64,000 nucleotides of DNA. It comes from Pseudomonadota bacterium (GTDB lineage: Bacteria > Myxococcota_A > Polyangia > Polyangiales > Polyangiaceae). A program made the position numbers and the translations under genes. The notes under the pieces are model-generated. The model was given only the letters and a program-made list of their open reading frames with translations. It was not told the origin of the DNA and ran no database searches. The DNA lies in NCBI GenBank assembly GCA_023431345.1, contig JAEYWK010000174.1, positions 15,541 through 79,540 of the forward strand. The letters are read 5' to 3'. Below, one piece after another: positions 33,497 through 42,236 of the stretch. Every line of letters starts with the position of its first letter. Positions within the stretch are counted from its first letter, which is position 1.

Positions 33497-35632
33497 GTGA
33501 CCCGCCGCGGCTTCGGGAGCCAACTCGTCGTGACGGCGCTCGCCGTCGCGGCCGCGGCGCTGACCGAGGCCTTGCTCGTCGGCGTCCGCGCGGGCGCGAG
33601 CGTAGACTTGCGACTCGCTTCGCTCGCGGCCGCGTGGACGCTGGGTGTTTGGGCGCTGCCCGGGGCGTTGCTCGCGCTCGCAGCGGCGGTGCTGCTGGCG
33701 GCGCTGCTGGACGAGGAGCCGCTCGTCGCGCTCGTCCGCCGCTGGCTGCGCGGCGCGCCGGCGCGGGAGCTCGTGGCGCTTTCGCTGTTCGCGACCGCGC
33801 TGTGGCTGACACTGGCACAGGCGCTCGTGCGCGCGGCGTTCGGACTGCACAACGTCGAGCTAGCGGCGCTGCTCGTGGCGGCGCTGCTGCTCACGGCGGC
33901 TGTCCTGCTTGCTTGCGTCGTCGCCGCGCTCCGGCCTGCGCTCCGCGCGCGGCGCGACGCGGGCAAGCCGGCCCCGGTCGGAGCGCTAGCATCTGGCGCA
34001 GCGGCCCTGCTGGTGGTGATGCTGCTGCTGCGAACGCGCTCGGGCTGGGCGCAGCTCGACGCTCGCTTGCTGCTCGCTCCGCTGGCATTCGCCGCGGTGT
34101 TCGTGGCAGCCGATCGTTCGTTGGGCGTCCGCGCGTTGGGTAAGCGTGTGCCGCTCGTCGCCCTGGTAGCGGTCGCGGCGCTCTCGGCGCTGGCGACCGG
34201 CTTGGGCAAAGCGAGCGCGGCTCTGGCCCAGCAGGGGGCTTGGACGCCGCGCTTGCTCGAGGGCTTGCGCGCCATCTCCGATTTCGACGGCGACGGTTAC
34301 TCGAGCTTCTTGGGCGGAGGGGACTGCGCGGCCTTCGACGCCGCGGTACATCCCGGCGCCGCAGAGCTACCGGGCGACGGCATCGACAACAACTGCATCG
34401 GCGGCGACGCGGGCGATGCGGTAGCGCCGAGGCGCCCGCGCTGGGGTCAGAGCGCGCACGGCGCGCTCCCGGAGCTGAACGTAGTCGTCGTTACCATCGA
34501 GACGCTTCGCTACGACCATGTGTCGTTTCTGGGCGCGACCCACGACACTACCCCTCAGCTGCGCGCCCTCGCCGCCGAGTCGCTGGTCTTCGAGCGGATT
34601 TACAGCGCCGCGCCGCTCACGCGGCTCGCGCTGGCTACGCTCTTCAGCTCGTTTGCACCATCCGAGATCGACTGGCAGCCCTTGCCAGCAGGAAAGCGCA
34701 TGCGGCGCATCGGTCCACGCACGCCTTGGCTGCCGGAGCTGCTGCAGTCGCGCGGCTACGAAACGATCGCGGTGCTCAGCGAATTCTCGGCCTTCACGGC
34801 GCGAGAAGACGCGGGCTTCGAGCGCGGCTTCTCGCGCTACGACGTGTCGACCAAGCTGAGCTACCGCGGGGGCACGATGTGGGGCTTTCCCGCCGCGGAG
34901 CAGGTCGACAAAGCGCTCGGCCACCTCGAGCGGGCGCGTCGACCGTTCTTTCTGTGGCTGCACCTGTTCGAGCCGCACTATGCCTACGAGCAACCGCCCG
35001 GCGCGCCGCGCTTCGGCGGCGATGAGCAGGCCCGCTACGACGCCGAAATCTGGCACGCCGACGCGCAGGTGGGCCGGTTGATCGCGGGGCTGCGCGCGCT
35101 CGGCGTCTGGGAAAAGACGGTCTTTCTGGCGACCGGCGACCACGGCGAGGCCTTCGGCGAGCACGACGAGCGCTTCCACGGCTCGAGCTTGTTCGAGCCG
35201 CAGCTGCGCACGGCCGCGCTCTTGCGCATCCCCGGCATGCCGGGCAAGCGCGTGGACATGAGCGTCGGGCTCAGCGATCTGGCGCCGACCATCGCGCGGG
35301 TGCTGGGCGACCGCGAGTCCTTCGAGCAGCTCCGTGGGCGAAGCCTGGCGCCGCTCTTCCATCATCGGCGCTTACCGGAGGACGACAACGTGCTGCTCGC
35401 GGAGTCGTTCTCGGTCGACGACGGCCATGCCTACCAGGCCGCGGTCATTTCGTATCCTCTCAAGCTGATTTACGTCGAGTCTGGGCGGCGCTTCTCGCTC
35501 TTCGATTTGCGCGCCGACCCCGGAGAACGGCGGCCCATCGAACCGCACACCGACGGCCGCGCCGCGCCGCTGATGACGGAGCTGGTCGGCTACCTCGAGC
35601 GTGCCCGCCCGCGCTCGCTCTCGCCGCGCTGA
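33497..35632 (+). CDS. Membrane sulfatase-fold enzyme with MopE-type motif
   Basis: 711 aa, GTG start. Residues 1-240 hold six or so hydrophobic segments. Residues 262-305 show a copper-binding MopE-like motif (DFDGDGYSSFLGGGDCAAF, GIDNNCIGGD), rich in Asp. From 328 on the alkaline-phosphatase/sulfatase fold is clear: VVVVTIETLRYDHVSF (first metal site), DHGEAFGEHDERFHG and LRTAALLRIPG. The position of the formylglycine cysteine (C-x-P-x-R in sulfatases) reads APLTRLAL, with Thr375 as the candidate nucleophile, which fits phosphoethanolamine/phosphoglycerol transferases more than true sulfatases. It could decorate a glycan. It lies in the glycan region, same strand as its neighbours. Confidence 0.82.
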   Translation: MTRRGFGSQLVVTALAVAAAALTEALLVGVRAGASVDLRLASLAAAWTLGVWALPGALLALAAAVLLAALLDEEPLVALVRRWLRGAPARELVALSLFATALWLTLAQALVRAAFGLHNVELAALLVAALLLTAAVLLACVVAALRPALRARRDAGKPAPVGALASGAAALLVVMLLLRTRSGWAQLDARLLLAPLAFAAVFVAADRSLGVRALGKRVPLVALVAVAALSALATGLGKASAALAQQGAWTPRLLEGLRAISDFDGDGYSSFLGGGDCAAFDAAVHPGAAELPGDGIDNNCIGGDAGDAVAPRRPRWGQSAHGALPELNVVVVTIETLRYDHVSFLGATHDTTPQLRALAAESLVFERIYSAAPLTRLALATLFSSFAPSEIDWQPLPAGKRMRRIGPRTPWLPELLQSRGYETIAVLSEFSAFTAREDAGFERGFSRYDVSTKLSYRGGTMWGFPAAEQVDKALGHLERARRPFFLWLHLFEPHYAYEQPPGAPRFGGDEQARYDAEIWHADAQVGRLIAGLRALGVWEKTVFLATGDHGEAFGEHDERFHGSSLFEPQLRTAALLRIPGMPGKRVDMSVGLSDLAPTIARVLGDRESFEQLRGRSLAPLFHHRRLPEDDNVLLAESFSVDDGHAYQAAVISYPLKLIYVESGRRFSLFDLRADPGERRPIEPHTDGRAAPLMTELVGYLERARPRSLSPR

Positions 35633-35636
35633 GCGC

Positions 35637-36293
35637 TCAAGAAGCGCGCGTTTGCCAGCTCAAGACGCGCTCGGCGAGCTCGTCGAAGCGAGGCGCCACC
35701 ACGTCGGGCGTGATCGGCGAGCCTTGGCGGAGCGGACACAGCTCGCAGCGGTTCTGCGCGAAGACCAGCGCCGAGCGCAGCCGCGCCTGGTGAGCGGCCT
35801 CGATGTCGGCGGTGCTGTCGCCGACCATCCAGGTGCTCTCCGGATCGAAGCCGCCGTTCTGCATCGCGCGCAGCAGCAGGCCAGGCTTGGGCTTGCGGCA
35901 ATCGCACGGACCTATCAGCTCTTGCGCGCCGTGCGGGCTGCCGATCGGATGATGCCAGCACACCTCCACGCTCGCGATGGCGATGCCAGCTTCGGCTAGG
36001 GCGGCGACCAGCGCGTGGTGCGTGCGATGCACCGCCTCGGCGCTGAACTGGCCTTTCGCCGGGCCAGGCTGGTTCGTCGCGATCGCGAAGCCGAAGCCTG
36101 CTGCCTCGAAGCGACGCAGGCCGTCGAGGACGCCAGGCAGAAAGCGCAGCTGAGATGGGCTCCACGCCACCGACACGACGCCGGTCTCTTCGTCGCGGAT
36201 CACGTCGATCAGCGTGCCGTCTCGATCGAGGATGATGCCGGGGCGCGTAGCTGCCATGTGATGCTCGGGCGCGGAGCCGAATTCACGTTCCAT
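35637..36293 (-). CDS. gmhB: Heptose bisphosphate phosphatase-like HAD enzyme
   Basis: 218 aa from the ATG at 36293, which is preceded by GAGGCGGGG; an in-frame ATG at 36257 has no binding site, and the longer frame upstream overlaps the divergent gene. HAD motif I is IILDRDGTLID, motif II ATNQPG, motif III RKPKPGLLL and motif IV MVGDSTADIEAAH. The zinc-binding cysteine set of GmhB is present (CWHHPIG, CDCRKPKP). It should remove the phosphate at C7 of D-glycero-D-manno-heptose 1,7-bisphosphate. Together with the GmhA-, HddA- and HddC-like genes 7-10 kb away it completes the GDP-heptose route, although it is on the other strand and not in their operon. Divergent with the next gene, 34 bases between starts. 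Confidence 0.88.
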   Translation of the reverse strand: MEREFGSAPEHHMAATRPGIILDRDGTLIDVIRDEETGVVSVAWSPSQLRFLPGVLDGLRRFEAAGFGFAIATNQPGPAKGQFSAEAVHRTHHALVAALAEAGIAIASVEVCWHHPIGSPHGAQELIGPCDCRKPKPGLLLRAMQNGGFDPESTWMVGDSTADIEAAHQARLRSALVFAQNRCELCPLRQGSPITPDVVAPRFDELAERVLSWQTRAS

Positions 36294-36327
36294 ACCCCGC
36301 CTCGCGGCGTGATGTAAGGTGGCGGCC

Positions 36328-38181
36328 GTGTCCGCCTCGGCGCTGCGCGAGCAGGCTCGGCAATTCGCCGCCCGGGCGCGGGCGCGCTTACGCCTCGCCC
36401 AGCGCGCGCCGAGCATCGCCGGCGCTGGCATCGTGCTCCTGAGCATCGCGATCGCCCTCGCGCCCGTCTTCCGCGACCTCACGCTGTACGGGGGCCACGA
36501 CTGGGACGAGATGAGCGCGCACCGGCTACTCACGGTGAAGGCGCTGCTCGAGTTCGGACAGCTTCCGCTGTGGATGCCGTACGCCTGCGGCGGCTTTTCG
36601 GAGTGGGGCAACGTGCAGGGCGCGACCAACTTGGTGTCGCCGCTGCTGCCGGCGTACCTGCTGCTCGAGCTGCGCCACGCGCTCCGGGTCGAGCTCGTGG
36701 TGACGACGCTGATCTCGGCCGCGGGCACGTGGCTGCTCGCGAGCACGTTCACGCGCAGCGCGGCCGCCCGAACGCTGTGTTGCCTCGTCTACGTCGCCAG
36801 CGGCCGATTTGCGCTGCAGGCGAGCACCGGTCACCTGTGGCATCTGCAGTACTGCTACCTGCCGTGGGTGTTCTGGGCGTTCGAGCGCGCGCTCGCGTTC
36901 GAGCGCCCCCCCTTGCGCTACCTGGTGATCGGTGGGGGCGCGTTCGCGTCGATGGTCTACAGCGGCGGCATCTACCCGCTACCCCATGCCGCGCTGCTGT
37001 TGTCCGTCTACGCCTGCGCCCGCGCCGCCGTCGACAAGAGCGCTCGTCCCTTACTGCTGGTCGGAGCGCTGGGCGTGCTCGGTGCCTGCTTGTCCGCGCC
37101 GAAGCTGTTTGCGGTGGCGCTCGACTTCGGCGAGCGGCCGAGGCTCGTCGACTCGCCGGAGGCCATCGATTGGCGGATCCTGTGGCAGGCGCTGGTGGCG
37201 CCGGGTCAAACGCCGAGCTCGCGGCCCATCGCGACGCCAGCCTGGGGCTGGCACGAGTACGGCGCGTACATCGGCTGGGCGCCTGCGCTGCTGCTGGCGC
37301 TCGGCACGTTCTGGTGGGCTCCACGGCGTGAGCAGGCCCTCAAGCTCGCGGGTTTGCTGGCGCTGGCGCTCGGGTTCGGCGCCTTTCACGAGCTTTCGCC
37401 GTGGTCGCTCCTGCACCGAGTCGGACCGTTTCGCTCGCAGCACGTCCCGACTCGCTGGCTGTATCCAGCGCTGCTGCTGCTGGGCGTCGTCGCGGCCGCC
37501 GCCCTCGGGCGCGCGATCGAGCGCCTCAGCTGGCGGCGCTACGCCGACCTGTTGCTGCTCGTCGGCTGCCTGTTCGTGGCGACCGACATCGGGCGCGAGT
37601 CCGCGCTCTCGCTCGAGCGCGCCTTTTGGATGAAGGCGCGTTCGTTCGAGACCGCGACTGCGTTCCGCCAGCTCGAGCGCGTGCCGCGTCGCTTGCAGTA
37701 TCAGCGGAGAGACTACGCGCCCGAGGCGGTGCCGGCGGTGTTGTCTGGCGTGGGCGTGATCGCGTGCACGATGCACGCGAGCTTGAACATTTGGGCGCCC
37801 AAGGCCGCAAATGGCCGGCCTATCGGGCTGGGCGCGCTGGGTCGCGAGCACCCGCGCTACCGCGGAGAGGCGTACATCGAGGACGGACCCGGCGCGGCGC
37901 GGATCGTGCGCTTCTCGCCCAATGAGGTCACGGTCGAAGTCTCGGGCGCACGCTCCGGCGATCGCCTGATCCTCAATCAGAATTTCGACGCGGGCTGGCG
38001 CGTGAACGGCGCTCTCGCCGAGAACCGCCATGAGGCGCTGGCGGCCACGCTACCGGCTGGCAGCGGCACGTTCGTGTTCACGTTTTGGCCACGCGGCATG
38101 ACGGCCGGCGTCGTGGTGTTCGTGCTCACGCTCGCCAGCCTCGCGTTCGTCTACCGCTCGTCGCGTCGCGTGAGGCCGTAG
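36328..38181 (+). CDS. Multi-spanning membrane protein, YfhO-like
   Basis: 617 aa from a GTG at 36328, preceded by AAGG at -9; a GTG at 36319 in the same frame is the alternative. About 12 membrane segments are seen. The first loop has YGGHDWDEMSAHRLLTVKAL and WMPYACGGFSEWGNVQGATN, which match the sugar-polymer-related YfhO family (PF09586) and GT-C type proteins with an acidic first loop. The C-terminal 100 residues form a soluble beta-domain (NEVTVEVSGARSGDRLILNQ, FDAGWRVNGALAE) as in YfhO. A role in glycan assembly at the outer face of the membrane is inferred from fold and context only. Confidence 0.72.
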   Translation: MSASALREQARQFAARARARLRLAQRAPSIAGAGIVLLSIAIALAPVFRDLTLYGGHDWDEMSAHRLLTVKALLEFGQLPLWMPYACGGFSEWGNVQGATNLVSPLLPAYLLLELRHALRVELVVTTLISAAGTWLLASTFTRSAAARTLCCLVYVASGRFALQASTGHLWHLQYCYLPWVFWAFERALAFERPPLRYLVIGGGAFASMVYSGGIYPLPHAALLLSVYACARAAVDKSARPLLLVGALGVLGACLSAPKLFAVALDFGERPRLVDSPEAIDWRILWQALVAPGQTPSSRPIATPAWGWHEYGAYIGWAPALLLALGTFWWAPRREQALKLAGLLALALGFGAFHELSPWSLLHRVGPFRSQHVPTRWLYPALLLLGVVAAAALGRAIERLSWRRYADLLLLVGCLFVATDIGRESALSLERAFWMKARSFETATAFRQLERVPRRLQYQRRDYAPEAVPAVLSGVGVIACTMHASLNIWAPKAANGRPIGLGALGREHPRYRGEAYIEDGPGAARIVRFSPNEVTVEVSGARSGDRLILNQNFDAGWRVNGALAENRHEALAATLPAGSGTFVFTFWPRGMTAGVVVFVLTLASLAFVYRSSRRVRP

Positions 38182-38285
38182 GGCAGGGGCGAAAGCGACA
38201 CCGCGCCCGTCTATTCTAGTCGATCGCGCGCCCTGGCGAAACCATTCGACCTGGGCCTGCCCGCGCTCTAAGTATCGGCGCACGG

Positions 38286-39902
38286 ATGTCGGCCTACAGC
38301 GCGCGCCGCTACACTTTCGCGCCGTCGCCCAGCGTGCGCGCCGCCCGCGCTCGCCCGCGCTACGTCGGCTGCTCGGTGTGCGGCGAGGCGCGCGCCGAGT
38401 ACCTCTTTTTCCGTGCCGGTGTGCGCTTCGTGCGCTGCTCGAGCTGCGGGCTGGTCTACGTCAGCCCGGTCGGCGGCGCCGGTCCGTGTTACTTCGACGT
38501 CGCCGAAGTGGGTCGGCTCGTCACACCGCGCGACTTGGCGTCGGCTCGCGCAGATCTGGCACGCCTGATCGGGTCGTTGTGCGCGGAGCACCGCGCGCGT
38601 CGCTCGACATCGCGGCTGCGGGTGCTGCTGCTCGGACGCTGGCTCGACGGGCTCGCGGAGCAGCCTGAGCTCGACGGCGTGGAGCTGGAGGTCGCGCGCA
38701 TTCAGGCCGCCGCGTTCGAGCGACTCTCGGTCGCGGGCGACGTCTCCTGGCTGCTGCCGAGTGTCGCGGCGGCAGACTTGGTGATCGCAAACGAGCTCCT
38801 GGAAGCGTGCGCGGAGCCGGCCAGCGTGCTGCGACAGCTGGCGCGCGCGCTTTCGCCCCGCGCGCTGCTCGCCATCACCTACGCTGATATCGATTCGACG
38901 CCCGCGCGCTTGCTGCGGCGGCACTGGCCGGCGTTCTTCGAGCTCAAGCGTGCTTTCTTCGGCTTGCGCCAGCTGCTGCGCTTGGCGGAGCCGCTCGGTC
39001 TCTCGCTCGTCGCGCACCGCTCCGCCTTGTCGCACCGCTCGCCGCGCTACGCCGCCGAGCGCTTGATCGACGCTGCGCCGAGCCTGCGCGGTCTCGCGCG
39101 CGTCGCGCCGAGCAGGCCCGCCTTGCCGCTCGCGACGGGGGTCAAGGTAGCGCTGTTCGAGGCCAAGCCCGAGGTGACGGGCGCCGAGCGGCTGTCGATC
39201 ATCATCCCCGTTTATCAAGAGGCGGCCACCGTTCGGCAGGTCATCGACGCGCTGCTCGAGAAGCCGCTGCGCGTCGAGAAAGAGCTGATCATCGTCGAGA
39301 GTGGCAGCCGTGACGGTAGTCGCGAGATCGTCGCCGAGTACGCGGCCACGCCCGGGGTGCGCGTGATTCACGAGCCGGCGCCGCGCGGCAAGGGTCACGC
39401 GGTGCGGACGGGTCTCGCCGCCGCCAGCGGCAGCATCATCCTGATCCAAGACGCCGATCTCGAATACGACATCGACGACTACGACGCGCTGCTGGAGCCG
39501 ATTCTGCAGCGCCGCGCGAGCTTCGTGCTCGGCTCTCGCACGCTCGGCGCCGGTGACTGGAAGGTGCGGCGCTTCGCCCGCGGCGCCATCGCGGCGGCCC
39601 TGCTCAACGTCGCTCAAGTCGGCTTCGCGCGGACGTTCAACCTGCTCTATCAGCAGCGCACCACCGACGTGAACACGATGTTCAAGGTCTTCCGCCGGAG
39701 CTGTCTCGAGGGCGTCTCGCTCGAGAGCGACGGCTTCGAGCTCGACATCGAGCTCGTGTGCAAGCTCGTGCGCGCCGGTCACGCGCCGCTCGAGGTGCCC
39801 GTCAACTACGCCGCGCGCGATTTCTCACAGGGAAAGAAGATCCGCTTCGCGCGCGACGCTTGGTCGGGCTACTCCGCGTTCTTCAAGTACCGATTTCGCT
39901 AG
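38286..39902 (+). CDS. Fusion of methyltransferase-like zinc-ribbon domain and GT2 glycosyltransferase
   Basis: 538 aa. Residues 28-60 form a Cys4 zinc ribbon (CSVCGEARAEYLFFRAG, CSSCGLVYVSPVGG; Cys29, 32, 51, 54) typical of the C-methyltransferase family. The following 200 residues have the fold's length, but motif I (normally G-x-G-x-G) reads VLLLGRWLDG, so SAM binding is doubtful. From residue 303 a complete GT2 domain begins: LSIIIPVYQEAATVRQVIDA, IIVESGSRDGSREIVAEY, RGKGHAVRTGLAAASG and the metal motif IQDADLEYD (Asp389, Asp391), close to DPM1-like enzymes. It would transfer a sugar from a nucleotide-sugar to a lipid or glycan. The gene is monocistronic, in the glycan region. Confidence 0.85.
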   Translation: MSAYSARRYTFAPSPSVRAARARPRYVGCSVCGEARAEYLFFRAGVRFVRCSSCGLVYVSPVGGAGPCYFDVAEVGRLVTPRDLASARADLARLIGSLCAEHRARRSTSRLRVLLLGRWLDGLAEQPELDGVELEVARIQAAAFERLSVAGDVSWLLPSVAAADLVIANELLEACAEPASVLRQLARALSPRALLAITYADIDSTPARLLRRHWPAFFELKRAFFGLRQLLRLAEPLGLSLVAHRSALSHRSPRYAAERLIDAAPSLRGLARVAPSRPALPLATGVKVALFEAKPEVTGAERLSIIIPVYQEAATVRQVIDALLEKPLRVEKELIIVESGSRDGSREIVAEYAATPGVRVIHEPAPRGKGHAVRTGLAAASGSIILIQDADLEYDIDDYDALLEPILQRRASFVLGSRTLGAGDWKVRRFARGAIAAALLNVAQVGFARTFNLLYQQRTTDVNTMFKVFRRSCLEGVSLESDGFELDIELVCKLVRAGHAPLEVPVNYAARDFSQGKKIRFARDAWSGYSAFFKYRFR

Positions 39903-39913
39903 CGGCGCGTTCG

Positions 39914-41236
39914 TCAGGCGCGGCGCTTGCGGCGCGTTGCCGCGGCCACCATCGCGGCCAAGGCCGCCCACCAAGCGCTCGCGCTGTCGCCGTGATCGCC
40001 CGCGTACGCCACGCTGCAGCCGCTTTGGGCCGGATCGTCGAGGGTGCTCGCCGGTACGCACGCGCCGAGCCCATCATTGCAGGTGTAGTCGGCGGGGCAC
40101 GCCTTCTCCGCGCTACACGTGGGCACGCAGATACCGGGCGGCTCGCCCGTCTCCGACCAACAGCGGTAGGCGCCGGGGCACTCGCCGGCGCACGTCGAGC
40201 CGAGCGGGCTCACCACGGGGGCGCCGCTGTTGGAGCCGGAAGCGCCCGGACCGCCTGCGATGACGGCGCCGCCGCCGCTGCTCGACGCGCCGCTGCCGCC
40301 GGTTCCGCCCGTAGGCAAGCCGGGGTCGAAGCCCGGCGGCGGCTCACCCGCCCAGGCCGGGGGTGAGTAGTGTCCGCTCTCGGCGGCCTCGAACGTCTTC
40401 TCGCGGATGAAATCACGCCAGGCGTACACGCTCGTGTAGATGCCGAGCGTGCAGTCGGCGTCGCCCCGCGACGTCACGCCCACGATTTGTCCGTCTGCGT
40501 TCAGCGCGGGGCCGCCCGAGTCGCCGGAGCACACCGGGCTGTCCGCGATCCACTCGCTGGCGTGCACGAGCTCGGTGTTGCAGGCGGCGCCCGTACAGAA
40601 CACCCGAGCGTCGTCGACGCCCATGCGGTGACCCGCTGTTTCCGCATGATAATCCGTGGGATCCTGTAGGCCGTAGCCGATCGCAGCGAACTCCTCGTTG
40701 CGCTTCACCTCGCTCGTCAAGCGCGGCTCGATGGGCGTCGCGGCTGAAGCCGGCACGCCTGAGCCGGCGAGCAGGAGCATCGCGATATCGCGACCGCAAA
40801 CGCCGCGATCGCCCTCGGGCACCCAGACCTTCGCCACCCGGTAGGGTTCCAACCCCTCGTGGCCGACGTTCGCCTCGATCGAGACCAAGAGCGAGCTCGC
40901 CCGTTCGGTCTGCGTGAACTCCGTGCGCCCGCACTCGACGCTGGCACCATCGGGTGAGCTCAGCGAAGCCACGCAGTGGTGGGCGGTCAGCACCAAGTTC
41001 TGGGTCAGGAGCGTCCCCGAGCAAGAGGGAAAGAAACCGCCCGGCACTTGCTTCAGCAGCGAGACGACACCCTTGGTCGTGGTGTCGAGCTCCCCGCCGA
41101 TGATCGGAGCGCCGCTTCGGTCGAGCGCTTCTCCGCCCGGCGCCTGACAGGCAGCCACGACGCCGGATGCCACCACGAGCAGCGCGACCGACAGACCGAG
41201 GCCGCTTCGCGCCCGCTCGCGCACTCTGACTGGCAT
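39914..41236 (-). CDS. Trypsin-like serine protease with lipobox and MYXO-CTERM tail
   Basis: 440 aa from the ATG at 41236. The leader ends VVASGVVAAC, a lipobox (Cys30). The chymotrypsin fold is complete: LVLTAHHC (His87), GRDIAMLLLAG (Asp150) and CSGDSGGPAL (Ser240), starting from IIGGELDTTTKG, the usual activation cleavage site. After the protease, a Gly/Ser-rich linker leads to a Cys-rich region (CAGECPGAYRCWSETG, CVPTCSAEKACPADYTCND) and a tail SGCSVAYAG, a hydrophobic helix WWAALAAMVAAA and TRRKRRA, a typical MYXO-CTERM sorting signal. Two surface-sorting signals in one protein is unusual. It interrupts the plus-strand glycan genes. Confidence 0.9.
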   Translation of the reverse strand: MPVRVRERARSGLGLSVALLVVASGVVAACQAPGGEALDRSGAPIIGGELDTTTKGVVSLLKQVPGGFFPSCSGTLLTQNLVLTAHHCVASLSSPDGASVECGRTEFTQTERASSLLVSIEANVGHEGLEPYRVAKVWVPEGDRGVCGRDIAMLLLAGSGVPASAATPIEPRLTSEVKRNEEFAAIGYGLQDPTDYHAETAGHRMGVDDARVFCTGAACNTELVHASEWIADSPVCSGDSGGPALNADGQIVGVTSRGDADCTLGIYTSVYAWRDFIREKTFEAAESGHYSPPAWAGEPPPGFDPGLPTGGTGGSGASSSGGGAVIAGGPGASGSNSGAPVVSPLGSTCAGECPGAYRCWSETGEPPGICVPTCSAEKACPADYTCNDGLGACVPASTLDDPAQSGCSVAYAGDHGDSASAWWAALAAMVAAATRRKRRA

Positions 41237-41419
41237 CCGCAAAAGGTACGGGTGTTTGGGCCACCGGGCAACACGGCGACCTCGAGATTGTGGGCAGAAG
41301 CGCGGGCGCGACGCGCAAGCGGTGCCGCCCCGGCGTAAACGTGCCTCCAGGCGCAAAATCTACTGCTGCGCGCGCCCGCTTTCGGCCGAAGGCGCGGCGT
41401 TGACGGCGAGGCGCAGGCG

Positions 41420-42223
41420 ATGCACGAGGCATGCGAAGGCCTGAGCATGGAGCCGCGTTGGGGAACAGATCCGGTCGACCTCGCGGCGCGCGACCTGCCC
41501 GCGCTCAAGGCCAGCTTCTTGCTCCGCCACTTGCCCGCTCGGGGCAACGCGCTCGAGCTCGGCTCGGGCGAGGGCAAGATCCTGAGGACGCTGCGGCGCG
41601 AGCGCCCGCAGCTCTCGCTCATCGGCTGTGACGTGCGCGACGTGCCGCCGGCCGACGGCGCGTACGAGTTCCGGCGCATCAGGGGCGGCGTGCCGGCTCG
41701 CGACGGCGAGCTCGACGTCGCTCTGTTCGTGGACGTGCTGGAGCATCTCGACGACCCCGCGGCGGTCCTGGCCGACTTGCGGCGCGCGCTTCGCCCGGGC
41801 GGGCTCTTGCTCGGCTTCATTCCGCTCGAAGGGGAGCCGTGGTCTGCCTACGCGCTGTACCGGTTGCTGCTCGGCCCGCAGCTCTACCGCGATACCAAAG
41901 AGCACGTGCAGAGCTTCAGCCGCGCGCGCGCCCGTGAGCTGCTCGCCGACTTCCGAGTCTACGAGGAGCGCCACGCCTATCACTTGCTCGGCCAAACGCT
42001 CGACGCGAGCTTCTTCGCGCTCGCCAAGCACCCGCGCGTGCGGCGCTTCTGGTGGACGGAAAACCGCTACTACGTAGGCCCGCTCGCGCAGCCTCGGCCG
42101 CTGGCGCGCGCGTTGAACGGGCTGCTCTCAGCCGGGAACTGGCTGTCGTTCACCGAGTCGCGCTTGCTCGCGCGCGTGCCCTGGCTCTCGGCGGGCCTGT
42201 TGTTCGCGGCGCGTCGGCCGTGA
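41420..42223 (+). CDS. Class I SAM-dependent methyltransferase of the glycan operon
   Basis: 267 aa; the ATG at 41420 is used, with an ATG at 41447 as alternative. The fold is clear: ARGNALELGSGEGKILRTLR (motif I), SLIGCDVRDVPPADG, ELDVALFVDVLEHLDDPAAV and ALRPGGLLLGFIPLEGEP. The remaining residues are typical of sugar-modifying methyltransferases of glycan clusters, but the acceptor is unknown. It is the first gene of a run of eight plus-strand genes to 49035; the next gene begins 13 bases after its stop. The promoter must lie in 41237-41419 shared with the divergent protease. Confidence 0.82.
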   Translation: MHEACEGLSMEPRWGTDPVDLAARDLPALKASFLLRHLPARGNALELGSGEGKILRTLRRERPQLSLIGCDVRDVPPADGAYEFRRIRGGVPARDGELDVALFVDVLEHLDDPAAVLADLRRALRPGGLLLGFIPLEGEPWSAYALYRLLLGPQLYRDTKEHVQSFSRARARELLADFRVYEERHAYHLLGQTLDASFFALAKHPRVRRFWWTENRYYVGPLAQPRPLARALNGLLSAGNWLSFTESRLLARVPWLSAGLLFAARRP

Positions 42224-42236
42224 TACGTCGACGGGA

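Noticed and set aside
21475..35632. The FGE-like lipoprotein as activator of the sulfatase-fold enzyme
   Set aside because: The enzyme has Thr, not Cys, at the nucleophile position, the two are 11 kb apart and the FGE-like protein is a lipoprotein; no link is supported.
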